Assembly (NCBI RefSeq): GCF_000238295.3
Contig: NZ_AHCD03000044.1
Coordinates: forward strand, 806,001 to 870,000
Length of the DNA stretch: 64,000 bases
Origin: Pseudoalteromonas rubra
GTDB taxonomy: Bacteria; Pseudomonadota; Gammaproteobacteria; Enterobacterales; Alteromonadaceae
Reading direction: 5' to 3'
Shown: positions 9,976 through 19,717 of the stretch, piece by piece
Layout: each line of letters starts with the position of its first letter
Position numbering within the stretch: position 1 is the first letter of the stretch
Program-made: the position numbers and the translations under genes
The notes under the pieces: generated by a model
What the model was told of the DNA's origin: nothing
The model's database searches: none
The model's input: only the letters and a program-made list of their open reading frames with translations

Positions 9976-11208
9976 TCAGTGGACAGGGTTGTTACTGCTC
10001 TGAACTTTATCGATGGCTTTAAGGATGGCCAACTTGGTTGAAGGCTTGGTGATATACCCCGTTAAACCCAGACTCGCCCATTTACGAATGAGCTCTTTGT
10101 TGCGGTTGGTAGACAAAGCAATAATCGGTAGTTTTTTGCAATGCTTAAAAGTGCGTATGTTTCTGGTGGTGTTGTAGCCGTCCAGTTCAGGCATAAACAG
10201 GTCCATAAACACCATATCAAATTTCTTTTTCCTCAGAAGCTTAATGGCCTCAAGACCGGTGGTAGCATACTCGGTGATGTGGTCTTCTTCGTGAAGTATT
10301 TTTAGCAGCATCTCCCGGTAAATTTCATTGTCTTCGACCACCAAAATACGCATTTTTCTGGTTGTTTCAGGTTCAGGGGGCTGCGAAAGGGGTGGCGCGG
10401 GTTCATGCGCGTCCAAAGCGGGCTTATCTGATTGTGTCTGAGCTGCCACTACACTGCGAGGGACTCGCTTTTCTGTCAGCAAGGCCGATAGTTCTGCGAG
10501 AGACACTTGCTTGTCCTTTAGTTGAGATTTGAGGAGCTCAACACTGGCGGTAAGCTGATGCTCCAGCTGTTCCATTAGCGGGTTAATATGCTGCTCTTTG
10601 AGCTGATCAAACATTTGTTTTTGCACGTCATTATGGCCCTGTTGTTGGGCAATTTGATCGCGGGTTTGGGCAAAGTTTTCTGCGGATGTAGCCCGGTGTT
10701 GTGCCACTTCATCGATAAGCCCCCGCAATTTGTCATCAATCTTGCCAAAATGTGCTTCCTGCAACTGGGCATTTTTATTACTGCCTGACACTTCATTCAA
10801 TGCGTTATGCAAAATCATTCTGAAGCGATAATTCTCATACATAGGTTTATGCACAAAGTAGTCGCTAAAGATGTCCCTCATACAACATTTAAAGGCTATG
10901 CCTGACTCTTTGTTTTCGCACAGTAGTATATTTTTATGAGGATAATTGAGTAAGCCTTGTTTTGATAACTCGGTGTAGGTTTCTATACTACTGGCGACAT
11001 CATTTTTTGCCATGATGATGATGGCGGGGTTGGCTTCCACTATGAGTTCTGCTGTTTCTTCCCAGTGAAACACGGTACGGTAAGCTTCAGTATGTGCCTC
11101 AACAATTTCAATCACACCTGTCAGCTCATCTGTCTTGTCACAAATAACAATGACCTGAGGCCGACGTTGTGCGTGGTTGGGGCTATTAGCTGTCATTGTG
11201 TTCGGCAT
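9976..11208 (-). CDS. response regulator: degenerate receiver, coiled coil, C-terminal receiver
   Basis: 410-residue signalling protein with no DNA-binding or enzymatic output domain. Residues about 17-150 have the spacing of a CheY-like receiver, but the expected phospho-Asp strand reads IIIMAKNDV, so the acceptor is missing. Residues 150-245 are a Gln/Lys/Glu-rich coiled coil. Residues 285-405 form a canonical receiver with acid pair VVEDN, phospho-Asp in MDLFMPELDG, Thr/Ser in IIALST and Lys in ITKPS. It is the last gene of the kinase operon, 27 bp after the lone receiver. It probably acts as a phosphate sink or scaffold. The start could also be MTANS, 12 nt downstream. Confidence 0.85.
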   Translation of the reverse strand: MPNTMTANSPNHAQRRPQVIVICDKTDELTGVIEIVEAHTEAYRTVFHWEETAELIVEANPAIIIMAKNDVASSIETYTELSKQGLLNYPHKNILLCENKESGIAFKCCMRDIFSDYFVHKPMYENYRFRMILHNALNEVSGSNKNAQLQEAHFGKIDDKLRGLIDEVAQHRATSAENFAQTRDQIAQQQGHNDVQKQMFDQLKEQHINPLMEQLEHQLTASVELLKSQLKDKQVSLAELSALLTEKRVPRSVVAAQTQSDKPALDAHEPAPPLSQPPEPETTRKMRILVVEDNEIYREMLLKILHEEDHITEYATTGLEAIKLLRKKKFDMVFMDLFMPELDGYNTTRNIRTFKHCKKLPIIALSTNRNKELIRKWASLGLTGYITKPSTKLAILKAIDKVQSSNNPVH

Positions 11209-11235
11209 CCTGGGAACATTCGGGCTAGTCTGCGT

Positions 11236-11604
11236 TTAATCTGTTGTTGGGCTGACAAGTGTTCTGAGCTGAGCCAGGGTGATAGGCTTAATAAAATGTC
11301 TGCTAATGCCGGCATTGGCATAACGACTGGCACAGATTTCGTCACCCGACATGCCGACTAAAGTACATGGCCGCTCATGTTGTAATTGCTGCTCGACTAA
11401 TACATTGGCCAGTTGCAGCCCACATTCACCGTCTTCCAGGTGTGCATCGATAAACGCCCAGTCGTACCAGTTTGTTTCAAGGTGTGCCAGTAGCTCCTTT
11501 TTATCTCGAGCCTGAGTGACTTCAACCCCCAGCGAGGCCAATTGGCTGCTCAACAATTTAAGAAACAAAGCATTGTCGTCTATCAAAATTGCGCTTTTGC
11601 TCAT
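11236..11604 (-). CDS. single-domain response regulator (CheY-like)
   Basis: A free receiver domain of 122 residues. The acid pair is LIDDNA, the phospho-Asp lies in AFIDAHLEDGECG, the Thr/Ser position in LVGMSGDE and the Lys in FIKPIT. The start ATG overlaps the stop of the upstream REC-EAL gene as ATGA, which indicates translational coupling and decides against the slightly longer frame. With no output domain, it probably relays phosphate between the hybrid kinase's HPt domain and other partners, or acts by protein binding. Confidence 0.88.
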   Translation of the reverse strand: MSKSAILIDDNALFLKLLSSQLASLGVEVTQARDKKELLAHLETNWYDWAFIDAHLEDGECGLQLANVLVEQQLQHERPCTLVGMSGDEICASRYANAGISRHFIKPITLAQLRTLVSPTTD

Positions 11605-12806
11605 GTTCCCCACTCCGCGAGAGGCTTGTTGAGGTTGTGTGTTAGCCAGCTCAGTAAGGCGTCGGCCGCAAGAGGGCGGGCAAACAAAAAGCCCTGTGCA
11701 ACATCAATTCCACACTTACGTAAATAGTTTAGTTCACCCGCGTGTTCTATGCCTTCAGCAACGGTTTTTAACGACAGTTTTTTCGCCAAATCAGAGGTGG
11801 CAGAAACAATTGCCTGCTTTTTACTGTCGGTGTCGCAATTACTAACGAAACTGCGATCAATTTTGAGTTCACTAAATGGCACCTGATTTAGCTGCGTAAA
11901 GCTCGAAAACCCGGTACCGAAATCGTCTATCGATAGCGGAAACCCTTTTAATCTGAAGCGCAATAACACCTCTAAAGTGCGAGGTAAATTATCGAGTAGC
12001 TGACTTTCGGTGATCTCCAGAATGATTTGCTTGCGTGGCACTGAGTATTGGTCGCACAAGGTCGCCAGCTTGTTTGGCAACTCGATGTCATATAATGCAC
12101 CAGCGCTGAGGTTGAGGCTAAAGCTCAGCGATTTTACCTGCTCATAGTATTTATCATAAAGCTCCAGAGTCTGCGTCAGCAACTGCAATGCGAGCTCGGC
12201 TGAATACCCGGCGCGCTCCAGTTGCGGAATGAACTCTCCCGGCGACACTAAGCCATCAAAAGGATGATACCATCTCGCCAGGATTTCCATGCCGATAACA
12301 TTGAGCGTTTCCAGTGATACTTTGGGCTGGTAATGGGCTTTAAACTGCTGCCGGTCCAGCCCAATTCTAATATCACTGGCGTTGTAGGTTTTCTCTGGTT
12401 GAGCGGGTGATGTTCTGTGGTGTTGATCCAGGCACTCAAGCAGCGATTTCAGGCGCTGCAAAGACACGGGTTTATCTATGTTAGAGATGATGTTCAGGTT
12501 GTGCATAGTGCCTAAATTACTGGCGGTTTCCAGTACATCTTTGTCTTCACCGCTGAGCAAAACGATGGGCGTTGTCAGTTTGGCATCTGCAAAAATACGC
12601 AATAGTTCTATGCCATCAATCTCAGGCATGTTTAGATCTAGAAAAATTAACGACGCAGAGTCACACATCCCTGAGTCCAATGCATGGCGACCTGCGGTAA
12701 AGCCATGATAGTCGACGTCCTGGGCGACTTGTTTTAATAACAGTTCCAGCTGAGTAATAATTAACTGGTTGTCATCAATTGCGATTACTTTGATAAGATT
12801 ATTCAT
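11601..12806 (-). CDS. REC-EAL response regulator, cyclic-di-GMP phosphodiesterase
   Basis: 401 residues: an N-terminal receiver (AIDDNQ, phospho-Asp in IFLDLNMPEIDG, Ser in LLSGED, Lys in DKPVS) and a C-terminal EAL domain from about 150. The EAL catalytic set looks complete: EILARW in place of EALLRW, the Asn in SLNLSAG, Glu in ILEITES, DDFGTG, Lys in ELKIDRSFV, Glu in VAEGIEH and Gln in AQGFLFARPL. It should therefore hydrolyse c-di-GMP, with phosphorylation as the switch, as in RocR-type proteins. It lies 67 bp downstream of the hybrid kinase and overlaps the next receiver gene. Confidence 0.92.
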   Translation of the reverse strand: MNNLIKVIAIDDNQLIITQLELLLKQVAQDVDYHGFTAGRHALDSGMCDSASLIFLDLNMPEIDGIELLRIFADAKLTTPIVLLSGEDKDVLETASNLGTMHNLNIISNIDKPVSLQRLKSLLECLDQHHRTSPAQPEKTYNASDIRIGLDRQQFKAHYQPKVSLETLNVIGMEILARWYHPFDGLVSPGEFIPQLERAGYSAELALQLLTQTLELYDKYYEQVKSLSFSLNLSAGALYDIELPNKLATLCDQYSVPRKQIILEITESQLLDNLPRTLEVLLRFRLKGFPLSIDDFGTGFSSFTQLNQVPFSELKIDRSFVSNCDTDSKKQAIVSATSDLAKKLSLKTVAEGIEHAGELNYLRKCGIDVAQGFLFARPLAADALLSWLTHNLNKPLAEWGT

Positions 12807-12873
12807 CTAGTCTTTTCTGGTCCTGCGTTATAAGCATGTATAGTCCTGATTACGACCTGGTTGAGCCTACTTT

Positions 12874-15800
12874 TCACTCAAGTATAGTTTCTATTTCTAC
12901 ACATGCGGCATAAAACTTATCATCACAGGCCTGTTGTAACGCCCGGACCTTTGTCACATCTTCCGCTTTGGCTGCTTGCTCCAGTGCAAAAAACTCGTCT
13001 GCAAGTGTTTGTGCACCTATTGCTTTTGCAGAAGACTTTAGCTGATGTGCGGTATTTTTAATGGTCAGGAGCGACACTTCCCCATCATTCATGCTTTCAA
13101 CCAGGGGGCGAGAGTCAGCCAAAAAGCCTTGTAAAAATTGCTTCTGAATGGTTTTGTCATTACCAACATAATTTTCCAGCACACTCAAATCGACGATACG
13201 TGTTGCAGGCTGGTCTGGTTCATTATCTGGTGCTGCAAGGTTCGTTGCAGTCGCCTCGGGTCTATCGCGCTCATGGTCAGGCTGAGCAGTGTTGTGGCCA
13301 TTCAGGTTGGGTGAGGTGACTGGTTGCGACTGCTGCAACCATTGTTCAATGGTGGCGCGCAGCGCATGCAATACAATGGGTTTGCATATATAGTCATCCA
13401 TTCCGGCATCAAGACATTTCTCACGTTCGCCGCTGAGTGCATTCGCCGTTGCTGCGATGATGGGTAACCTGGGCAGCTTGCCCTGTGATTCAAGCTCGCG
13501 ATAGGTTTTAGCAAAGGTGTAGCCGTCCATAACGGGCATATGGCAGTCACTGATGATTAAAGAGAACTGGTACTTCTGCATCAGCTCCAATGCAATGGCC
13601 CCATGCTCGGCGATAATGCACTGTAATCCAAGCAAAGCCAGTTGGCGTTTAAATAAGTCCTGATTATACACATTGTCTTCAATCACCAGAATCAGCGCAT
13701 TTTTCTTCTGCGCTTGCTCAATCGTAGGTAACTGCTCGTCACTTGAGAGCAGATTCATGTCGGGCTCCGGACTGATTTGCCCCTCCAGTGTGGCGATTTT
13801 TTCAATCACTCTGACTGCATAGTAGGGGTTATTGTCCAGTGCATAAATGTTCCGTTCGTCCACGATTGGCATCTGGATATTGGCATGTTCGAGCACCAGG
13901 CATTTAAGCTCACTGTTGGTTGAAATAATATCCTGGCCATTGGTCACCAGTTGTTGATATTTTTCGTTGGTGATGATGAGGTAGTCAACATCCAGGCGTG
14001 CAAGCAAATAGGCATTCAGGTCGTCATCGTTGATTAACTGGCAGCGCATACCATGGGCGCTGAGATTGTGTGCCAAATCCTGTTCAAATTTATCACCGTC
14101 AGAAACAATGTAAGCCGTTAGTCCCTGAAAATTAATGATAATCTCCTCATCACCTGTTGCGCTGGGCGCAAATGGCAGGGTGACAATAAAGTTACTTCCC
14201 ACATCTTCCAGGCTGTGGCAAACGAGTGTGCCGTGCATCAGCTCACACAGTCGCATCGTAATGGAGAGCCCAAGTCCTGTACCCCCATACTTTCTCTGAA
14301 TGCTATCATCCGCCTGTACAAAGGGCTTGAATAAGCCCTGAGTTTGTTCTTCACTCATGCCTTTACCATTGTCTTTGACGCTGATCTCCAGGTATCCGGT
14401 TTCGGCGGCAGGCGATACAAAGACCTCTACATTGCCAATTTTACTGGCAGTTGTTTTAGTAAACTTAACGGCGTTTCCCACCAGGTTCAGCAAAATCTGA
14501 CGGATCCTAATCGGGTCGCTTTGATGCCAGTAGCCCAGGGACGGGTCGAAGTAAAAGTTCAGGTTTATACGCTTTTCATGGCATTGGTGGCTCATCAGCT
14601 CGCAGAGTTCTTTGGCCAGGTTTTGCCAGCTAAAAGCGGTTTGCTCAATGATCATTTTACCCGCTTCTATTTTCGAGAAGTCGAGTATGTCGTTGATTAT
14701 TCTCAACAGCATCATTGCAGAGTTTTTCGCGACTGAGGTCAGGTGGCGCTGTTCATCACTCAGTCGTGACTGAGACAAAATATCCAACATTCCGACAACG
14801 CCGTTCATAGGGGTTCTGATCTCATGACTCATTGTGGCCAGAAAACGGGATTTGGCTTTATTGGCTGATTCGGCGGTTTCTTTGGCATTGGCGAGGGCCG
14901 TGGCATCGTTCTTACGCTGGGTAATATCATGCTGATATAGCAACATGTACTTTTTATCGTTGCAGATCAGGTTGGTCACAATCACCTCAAACCACATCTT
15001 AGTGCCATCCAGCTGATAGCAGATCTCCATATCTTTGTAATAAAGGTCACGTGTTTTAGCGGCTGATAGTGCGTCCAGTAATGGTTTTTTGTTGATCAGC
15101 GGCAACAGGGAGATCACGTCAATCAGATTGTCATTTATCCGCATCAGGGTATTAATAAACAAGCCACTTTCTTCAAGGTTAAGGCGCTTGCTTTTATACC
15201 AGAAGCGATTGATCAGGCGAATGTTGGCTTCTCCATCTAATAACAAAATAAATGCCGGGATACTGTCCAGTGTGGCTTCAAGCAGGTTTTCAGTCTCGTG
15301 ATTGCGGTGCAGTAGTTGCTGAACTTCATGACGCTGGGTCTCCGCCTCTTTCATACGATCCAGTGCTTCCTGGCGGGCAGCTTGCAGCGATGCCTGGTAT
15401 TTGCTTTGCCTTTTCTGCTGCGCAACCTGCTCTGATATGTCGCGTACCACACCGACAACACAGATTGGCTGAGTGATATCACTTTGGTGTGATGTCATGA
15501 TCACTTCAAGTTGTTTTTCAGACGCTTGTTCGTCGCAGAAATTCAGCGTGAGCCGAACTTGAGAGTCCAGCACCTGCGTACGCAAATGTTTGAACAAAGT
15601 GCGTCTGCTGGAGCGCGTTAATTTATGCAGCACTTGCGTGTATGGCACATATTTCCCGCTACTGTTTACTTTAAGTAGTTTTTTCAGGGTTTTGGAAAGC
15701 AACACATGGTGGCTACCATGCTGCCATTCCCAGCTCCCCATGCCAATTATCTGCTCTGAGTTAGAGAGTAAAAGACGCTCTTTGTCCAGTTGGGTTTCTG

Positions 15801-17589
15801 AATGTTGTAGCTGTTCAATAATGCGATTTTGAGCCCGATGGGCGAGTATTAAGGCGGTCAGACTCAGTGTTAGCAGCAGGACCAGTTGCACAGAAAATTC
15901 TTGTTGCAGGGTATTGATATAGCCCTCAATTTGCTCTGGATCCTGAGTGGCCCTGACGGTAAATCCGAGCGCAAAATTCTGATGCACAAGTTCAAGTCCG
16001 TTTTTGCGCGCAGAAGGGCCTTGTATGTTGGTGTGGTCATTACGGCCAATCACAATGTCATTAAACAGCAGATGTGTCGTGATGCCCTGATAAGCTACTG
16101 GCATTTTTAGGATTTTAGTGAGAGTGTCGTCTACAGGCTGAATCAGCACCAGGAGAATATCTGATAAGCCGGTTGCACTTGCCTGTGGCGCGGTAGAAAC
16201 ACTATATAACTTATTGTTACTGTCCGATATTAATGCCAGTGAGATTGATTGCGCCCCTTGTCTGTTAATGCTGTCTGTAATAATTCTCTGTAGTTCCCTG
16301 ACAGACAAAGTGGCTGGGAACAAGCCGACCAGATCACGATTGGAAAGGGTAAATTTACCTATGTACTCGGTGCCCGTAGCATTCGAAAAAACGGGTTGCT
16401 TCGTAATACTGAGCGTGTGCAGGCGCTCGGTCAGCGGGCCTAGCCACAAGTTATCAATGGCGATAACAGAGTAGGCCAGGTTATTACTGAGTTCGTTTGC
16501 TGAGCGCGCGTAAAGGCTGTTGCTCAACTCTCCCTGACTTATATCATGCTCGGAGGTAATAAAAGAGACGATAAGCCCCAGTAACAGCAGCAGCTGAGAG
16601 AGTTTGACGGGGGTCTGATGCCGTTTCGGAGTCGCGTTATAGCCCAGAGCACGCCACAGCAAAATACTGGCAACGGCCGTACAAACAAATGCAGCCACGG
16701 CAAGCAGAGCAAAGAGCGACTTGGTGGAGTTGTGCGCTTTAAACTCGGCGCTAAGCTGTTGTTGATGCGAAGCCAGTTGTGCGCGGACAATTGCGATCAG
16801 TTGGTCAATATAGTGCGTTTTTTGTTGCCACCAGCGTTGCGCTGCAAAAGTACTTTGTCCGGATTGTTGGAGTGACAGCAACACACCATTGAGTGCTTTG
16901 TTTTCAGGCTGTGAAAGTAAAGTCGCTACCTGTTGCGCAATGTCTTTGTTATAGGGAGTATTGTTGAGTAACGCAAGGTGCCTGTTGTGTATGGTCGCAA
17001 GTTCAAAGATGGCACTGGCACGATTGTCCACAGGGGCATTAAGCATGGCATAAGTGTGTGCTCTAAGCTTACCCGCCTCCTCAATCGCTTTGGTCAGGCT
17101 ATATAATTGTATGTTGACGGCGTCCGCGGCAATTTTTAATTCGATCGCCAAAAACAAATCTAACAGGGCATTAATTTTGGCTGTATAAAGAGTCATAGCC
17201 TGCTCTCGGGTGAGCAGGCGCTGGTCAAACAGAGCTCTGAGGTTCAGCAACTCGGCGGTGCTGGGCAGTGACGATAGTAAATTGGGGTTTTGTGTGCTCT
17301 GGGTTGCTATTTTTTCTAACGCTGTATTGCTGGCACTGCGATATTGATTAAGCTGGCTAAGCGTCTGTCCTGATGCCCGTTCAGATAAACCGAATGTGTA
17401 ACCTCGTTCTTTTTGTAATGCGAAGATGGCATTTCTGATCTGCTGCATATACATGACATTTTGCAAGCTGTCCCGGGTGGCTACGATAGTGTGGTGAGCA
17501 ACAAAATAGGAGCGCGCAAATCTGTCAAGTGACAGTAAACTGGCCAACACGACTGTTAACCAGATAACAATTTTGAGCTGCACTTGCAC
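12874..17589 (-). CDS. multidomain hybrid sensor histidine kinase (NIT-PAS-PAS-HisKA-HATPase-REC-HPt)
   Basis: 1571-residue inner-membrane kinase. After the first helix, residues about 30-280 form a periplasmic NIT-like domain (IFALQKERGYTFGLSE), the nitrate/nitrite-sensing helical bundle family. Two further helices lie near 295-350, then a second extracytoplasmic domain, then a helix near 580. Two PAS regions follow (about 620-740 and 765-890). HisKA has MSHEIRTPMNG near residue 920, and HATPase has NLVGNAVKFTK, KDNGKGM and GTGLGLSI. A degenerate receiver-like segment (1175-1290) precedes a real receiver (SDCHMPVMDG, near 1346). HPt ends the protein (AHQLKSSAKAIG, near 1515). The start is GTG with AAGGA upstream. 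It heads the operon with REC-EAL, REC and REC-REC genes. Confidence 0.93.
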   Translation of the reverse strand: MQVQLKIVIWLTVVLASLLSLDRFARSYFVAHHTIVATRDSLQNVMYMQQIRNAIFALQKERGYTFGLSERASGQTLSQLNQYRSASNTALEKIATQSTQNPNLLSSLPSTAELLNLRALFDQRLLTREQAMTLYTAKINALLDLFLAIELKIAADAVNIQLYSLTKAIEEAGKLRAHTYAMLNAPVDNRASAIFELATIHNRHLALLNNTPYNKDIAQQVATLLSQPENKALNGVLLSLQQSGQSTFAAQRWWQQKTHYIDQLIAIVRAQLASHQQQLSAEFKAHNSTKSLFALLAVAAFVCTAVASILLWRALGYNATPKRHQTPVKLSQLLLLLGLIVSFITSEHDISQGELSNSLYARSANELSNNLAYSVIAIDNLWLGPLTERLHTLSITKQPVFSNATGTEYIGKFTLSNRDLVGLFPATLSVRELQRIITDSINRQGAQSISLALISDSNNKLYSVSTAPQASATGLSDILLVLIQPVDDTLTKILKMPVAYQGITTHLLFNDIVIGRNDHTNIQGPSARKNGLELVHQNFALGFTVRATQDPEQIEGYINTLQQEFSVQLVLLLTLSLTALILAHRAQNRIIEQLQHSETQLDKERLLLSNSEQIIGMGSWEWQHGSHHVLLSKTLKKLLKVNSSGKYVPYTQVLHKLTRSSRRTLFKHLRTQVLDSQVRLTLNFCDEQASEKQLEVIMTSHQSDITQPICVVGVVRDISEQVAQQKRQSKYQASLQAARQEALDRMKEAETQRHEVQQLLHRNHETENLLEATLDSIPAFILLLDGEANIRLINRFWYKSKRLNLEESGLFINTLMRINDNLIDVISLLPLINKKPLLDALSAAKTRDLYYKDMEICYQLDGTKMWFEVIVTNLICNDKKYMLLYQHDITQRKNDATALANAKETAESANKAKSRFLATMSHEIRTPMNGVVGMLDILSQSRLSDEQRHLTSVAKNSAMMLLRIINDILDFSKIEAGKMIIEQTAFSWQNLAKELCELMSHQCHEKRINLNFYFDPSLGYWHQSDPIRIRQILLNLVGNAVKFTKTTASKIGNVEVFVSPAAETGYLEISVKDNGKGMSEEQTQGLFKPFVQADDSIQRKYGGTGLGLSITMRLCELMHGTLVCHSLEDVGSNFIVTLPFAPSATGDEEIIINFQGLTAYIVSDGDKFEQDLAHNLSAHGMRCQLINDDDLNAYLLARLDVDYLIITNEKYQQLVTNGQDIISTNSELKCLVLEHANIQMPIVDERNIYALDNNPYYAVRVIEKIATLEGQISPEPDMNLLSSDEQLPTIEQAQKKNALILVIEDNVYNQDLFKRQLALLGLQCIIAEHGAIALELMQKYQFSLIISDCHMPVMDGYTFAKTYRELESQGKLPRLPIIAATANALSGEREKCLDAGMDDYICKPIVLHALRATIEQWLQQSQPVTSPNLNGHNTAQPDHERDRPEATATNLAAPDNEPDQPATRIVDLSVLENYVGNDKTIQKQFLQGFLADSRPLVESMNDGEVSLLTIKNTAHQLKSSAKAIGAQTLADEFFALEQAAKAEDVTKVRALQQACDDKFYAACVEIETILE

Positions 17590-17664
17590 GTGTGCTTTCC
17601 TTAAAATAGACGTTCAGGCATTTTTAACTATAGTTTAGAAACCACATGTTAATTGGTAAATTGG

Positions 17665-18159
17665 ATGAAAAATCCACCACTTCCGGAAAACGAAACTCTG
17701 CGACTGCAAACCCTTTATGACTTAAAGGCGCTGGATACCCTTCCCGATGCAGAGCTGGACAGACTCACCGAATTTGTTGCACACGTATTCAATGTACCAA
17801 TTGCTTTGATCAGTCTGGTGGATAGCGACAGGCAGTGGTTTAAATCCAGAGTTGGGCTGGATGCTGAGCAAACACACCGAGATATTTCATTTTGTGGCCA
17901 CGCAATCTGTCAGGATGGCGTGTTCGTTGTTGATAATGCACTGCAGGATGAACGCTTTTTTGATAATCCTTTGGTAACAGGAGAGCTGAGTATCCGCTTT
18001 TACGTAGGCTGTCCACTCAAGCATCCCAATGGCTGCCAGGTAGGAACTTTGTGTCTGATTGATTTTGAACCCCGGGAGTTCAACGAGCATGATGCCTCAA
18101 TTTTGGATCAGGTCGCTGCTGATGTGGTTGAGCGACTGATCAAATTAAGCCGCGAATAG
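17665..18159 (+). CDS. GAF domain protein
   Basis: A soluble single-domain protein of 164 residues. The family pattern is FNVPIALISLVDSDRQWFKS, then RDISFCGHAIC, VVDNALQDERF and GCPLKHPNGCQVGTLCLID, which are hallmarks of free GAF modules found beside sensor kinases. The ligand is unknown; cyclic nucleotides or small effectors are usual. ATG 17665 (MKNPPLPE) is preferred over a TTG 12 nt upstream. It is divergent from the hybrid kinase with only about 75 bp between the starts, so the two probably share a control region. Confidence 0.85.
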   Translation: MKNPPLPENETLRLQTLYDLKALDTLPDAELDRLTEFVAHVFNVPIALISLVDSDRQWFKSRVGLDAEQTHRDISFCGHAICQDGVFVVDNALQDERFFDNPLVTGELSIRFYVGCPLKHPNGCQVGTLCLIDFEPREFNEHDASILDQVAADVVERLIKLSRE

Positions 18160-18178
18160 CGCATACAAGCACGTGTTG

Positions 18179-18961
18179 TTAATATTGATATTGACCTTTA
18201 ATCGATTGGATCAGGGGAGCGGGCAATGCAGCCATGGCTGCCTCAAGCTGACTGGCAAGGCGAGCATTACTATGCCGATAACCTATGTATTGGGGCTCTG
18301 AGTGAAAGTCCTGTACCAGTATCCGTACTGGCAAGTCAAATTTGATAATCATATGCTGCGCCCATTGCTTATCGACCAGTATGGCGTCAACGCGCGCTGT
18401 TGCTAATATGCTAAAAAAGGTCTTGGCATGTTCGTCGTTTTCTTCATAGTAAGAACGTCGGACTAACCGGGCATTGAGCGCTTCCAATTTTCGATACACA
18501 GCTTTTGGATAGGGGTATTCTGTTGCCAGCATGATCCTAGGTGTATCAATGCGATTGAAGTCGTGTGCATTTTTTAATCTGTCAGCAGAGACAGCCAGAC
18601 TTAGTTGCCATGATGTTGCAGAGTCTGAAAAAGTTTCCAGCCCGTCGGTTTTGTCCACATGCAACGAAAAATCTGTGCTGCCAAATTTAACATTGGCAAT
18701 ACAGCGCTTGAACGGAAGTTCAGTGAACTCGACGCTACGATTTATGGACTTAGCCGCAGCTTTGATCAGGTCAACTTCCATACCACGGGCAACACCATTT
18801 TGATCAATAAAACTAAAAGGACGCCAGCGTTCAAAGCAAACGGTGATTGGTATTGGGTGGATATCATCTTCAGGTTGCAATGTCCTGGCTGTGTTACTTA
18901 TTGATAACCCAAATAGCGTGATCATAAATGATGTGATCAGCATTGATTTAAAACGTGTCAT
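18179..18961 (-). CDS. periplasmic solute-binding protein, family 3-like
   Basis: 260-residue exported protein. The signal peptide covers about residues 1-24 (MLITSFMITLFGLSISNTA). The mature part follows the bacterial extracellular solute-binding protein 3 pattern: WRPFSFIDQNGVARGMEVDL, where the family binds amino acids, then FKRCIANVKFGSTDF. No ABC permease or ATPase gene is adjacent, so it may act as a sensory binding protein or enzyme-like relative. It lies 18 bp downstream of a second, similarly sized member on the same strand, and its stop is 19 bp from the GAF gene's stop, in convergent orientation. Confidence 0.8.
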   Translation of the reverse strand: MTRFKSMLITSFMITLFGLSISNTARTLQPEDDIHPIPITVCFERWRPFSFIDQNGVARGMEVDLIKAAAKSINRSVEFTELPFKRCIANVKFGSTDFSLHVDKTDGLETFSDSATSWQLSLAVSADRLKNAHDFNRIDTPRIMLATEYPYPKAVYRKLEALNARLVRRSYYEENDEHAKTFFSILATARVDAILVDKQWAQHMIIKFDLPVRILVQDFHSEPQYIGYRHSNARLASQLEAAMAALPAPLIQSIKGQYQY

Positions 18962-18979
18962 TGGCTCCTCTGGAAAGCG

Positions 18980-19717
18980 TTAATATGATTGTGGCAAAAA
19001 CAGTGAAGGTGAATCCCGACGTAAACGTCGCAGTGCCTGATTCATATTGTGAACCCACTGAGCATTTACTTGTTTGTTACAGGCAAACCCCAGATAGGAA
19101 CGAGCTAATGGCAGGACGACCCTGTAGTGTGACGGATCGATACCAGCCCGTTTAAACTGAAAGCGGGCGATAATATCGCCATAGGCGATTAAGTCAATAC
19201 GTTTAAGTTTGAGCATTTGAACCAGTTCAAACCCAGAGGCCAGAAAAACAAGATTGTCGTTATTGACACCAGACTGGCGCAGTAGCTGGTGGCCAATGTC
19301 GTTTTTTACGACGCCAATTTTATAGTTTTTCAGATCTGAGAGATTTGACACGTCGTAGTCGTTTTCTTTGTGACCAATCATGGCCACCTGATTGTCGAGC
19401 GATGGGCCGATAAACTGGAATAGTTTGGCCCGCTCCTGAGTGTAAGTAATAGAAAAAATACAGGTTTTAGGTGAGGTCATGGCCATACGGTAGGCTCTGG
19501 GCCAGGGCACCAACATGATGTCTCGTTTGTCCAGCGTCCAGCCAAGCTCCCGGTAAATGCCATCCAGAATGCGGATTGATAAGCCTTCTATTTCACCGTT
19601 GATATGATAATTAAAAGGAGGGTAATCTTCCGTTACCCAGTCCAGATCAGGCGTATTATAGGTTGCGCCGAAGCTTAGTAGCGGAAATAGAGCCAGTAAA
19701 CGTACTAACTGATACAT
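18980..19717 (-). CDS. periplasmic solute-binding protein, family 3-like (second copy type)
   Basis: 245-residue exported protein. The signal peptide MYQLVRLLALFPLLSFGA is followed by WVTEDYPPFNYHINGEIEGL, the typical opening of solute-binding family 3, and GVVKNDIGHQLLRQSG in the second lobe. It is the first gene of a two-gene unit with the protein ending at 18179. The two are clearly of one superfamily but diverged. No transporter genes adjoin them. The Pseudoalteromonas-type genomes I know contain many such orphan binding proteins. Ligand unknown. Confidence 0.8.
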   Translation of the reverse strand: MYQLVRLLALFPLLSFGATYNTPDLDWVTEDYPPFNYHINGEIEGLSIRILDGIYRELGWTLDKRDIMLVPWPRAYRMAMTSPKTCIFSITYTQERAKLFQFIGPSLDNQVAMIGHKENDYDVSNLSDLKNYKIGVVKNDIGHQLLRQSGVNNDNLVFLASGFELVQMLKLKRIDLIAYGDIIARFQFKRAGIDPSHYRVVLPLARSYLGFACNKQVNAQWVHNMNQALRRLRRDSPSLFLPQSY

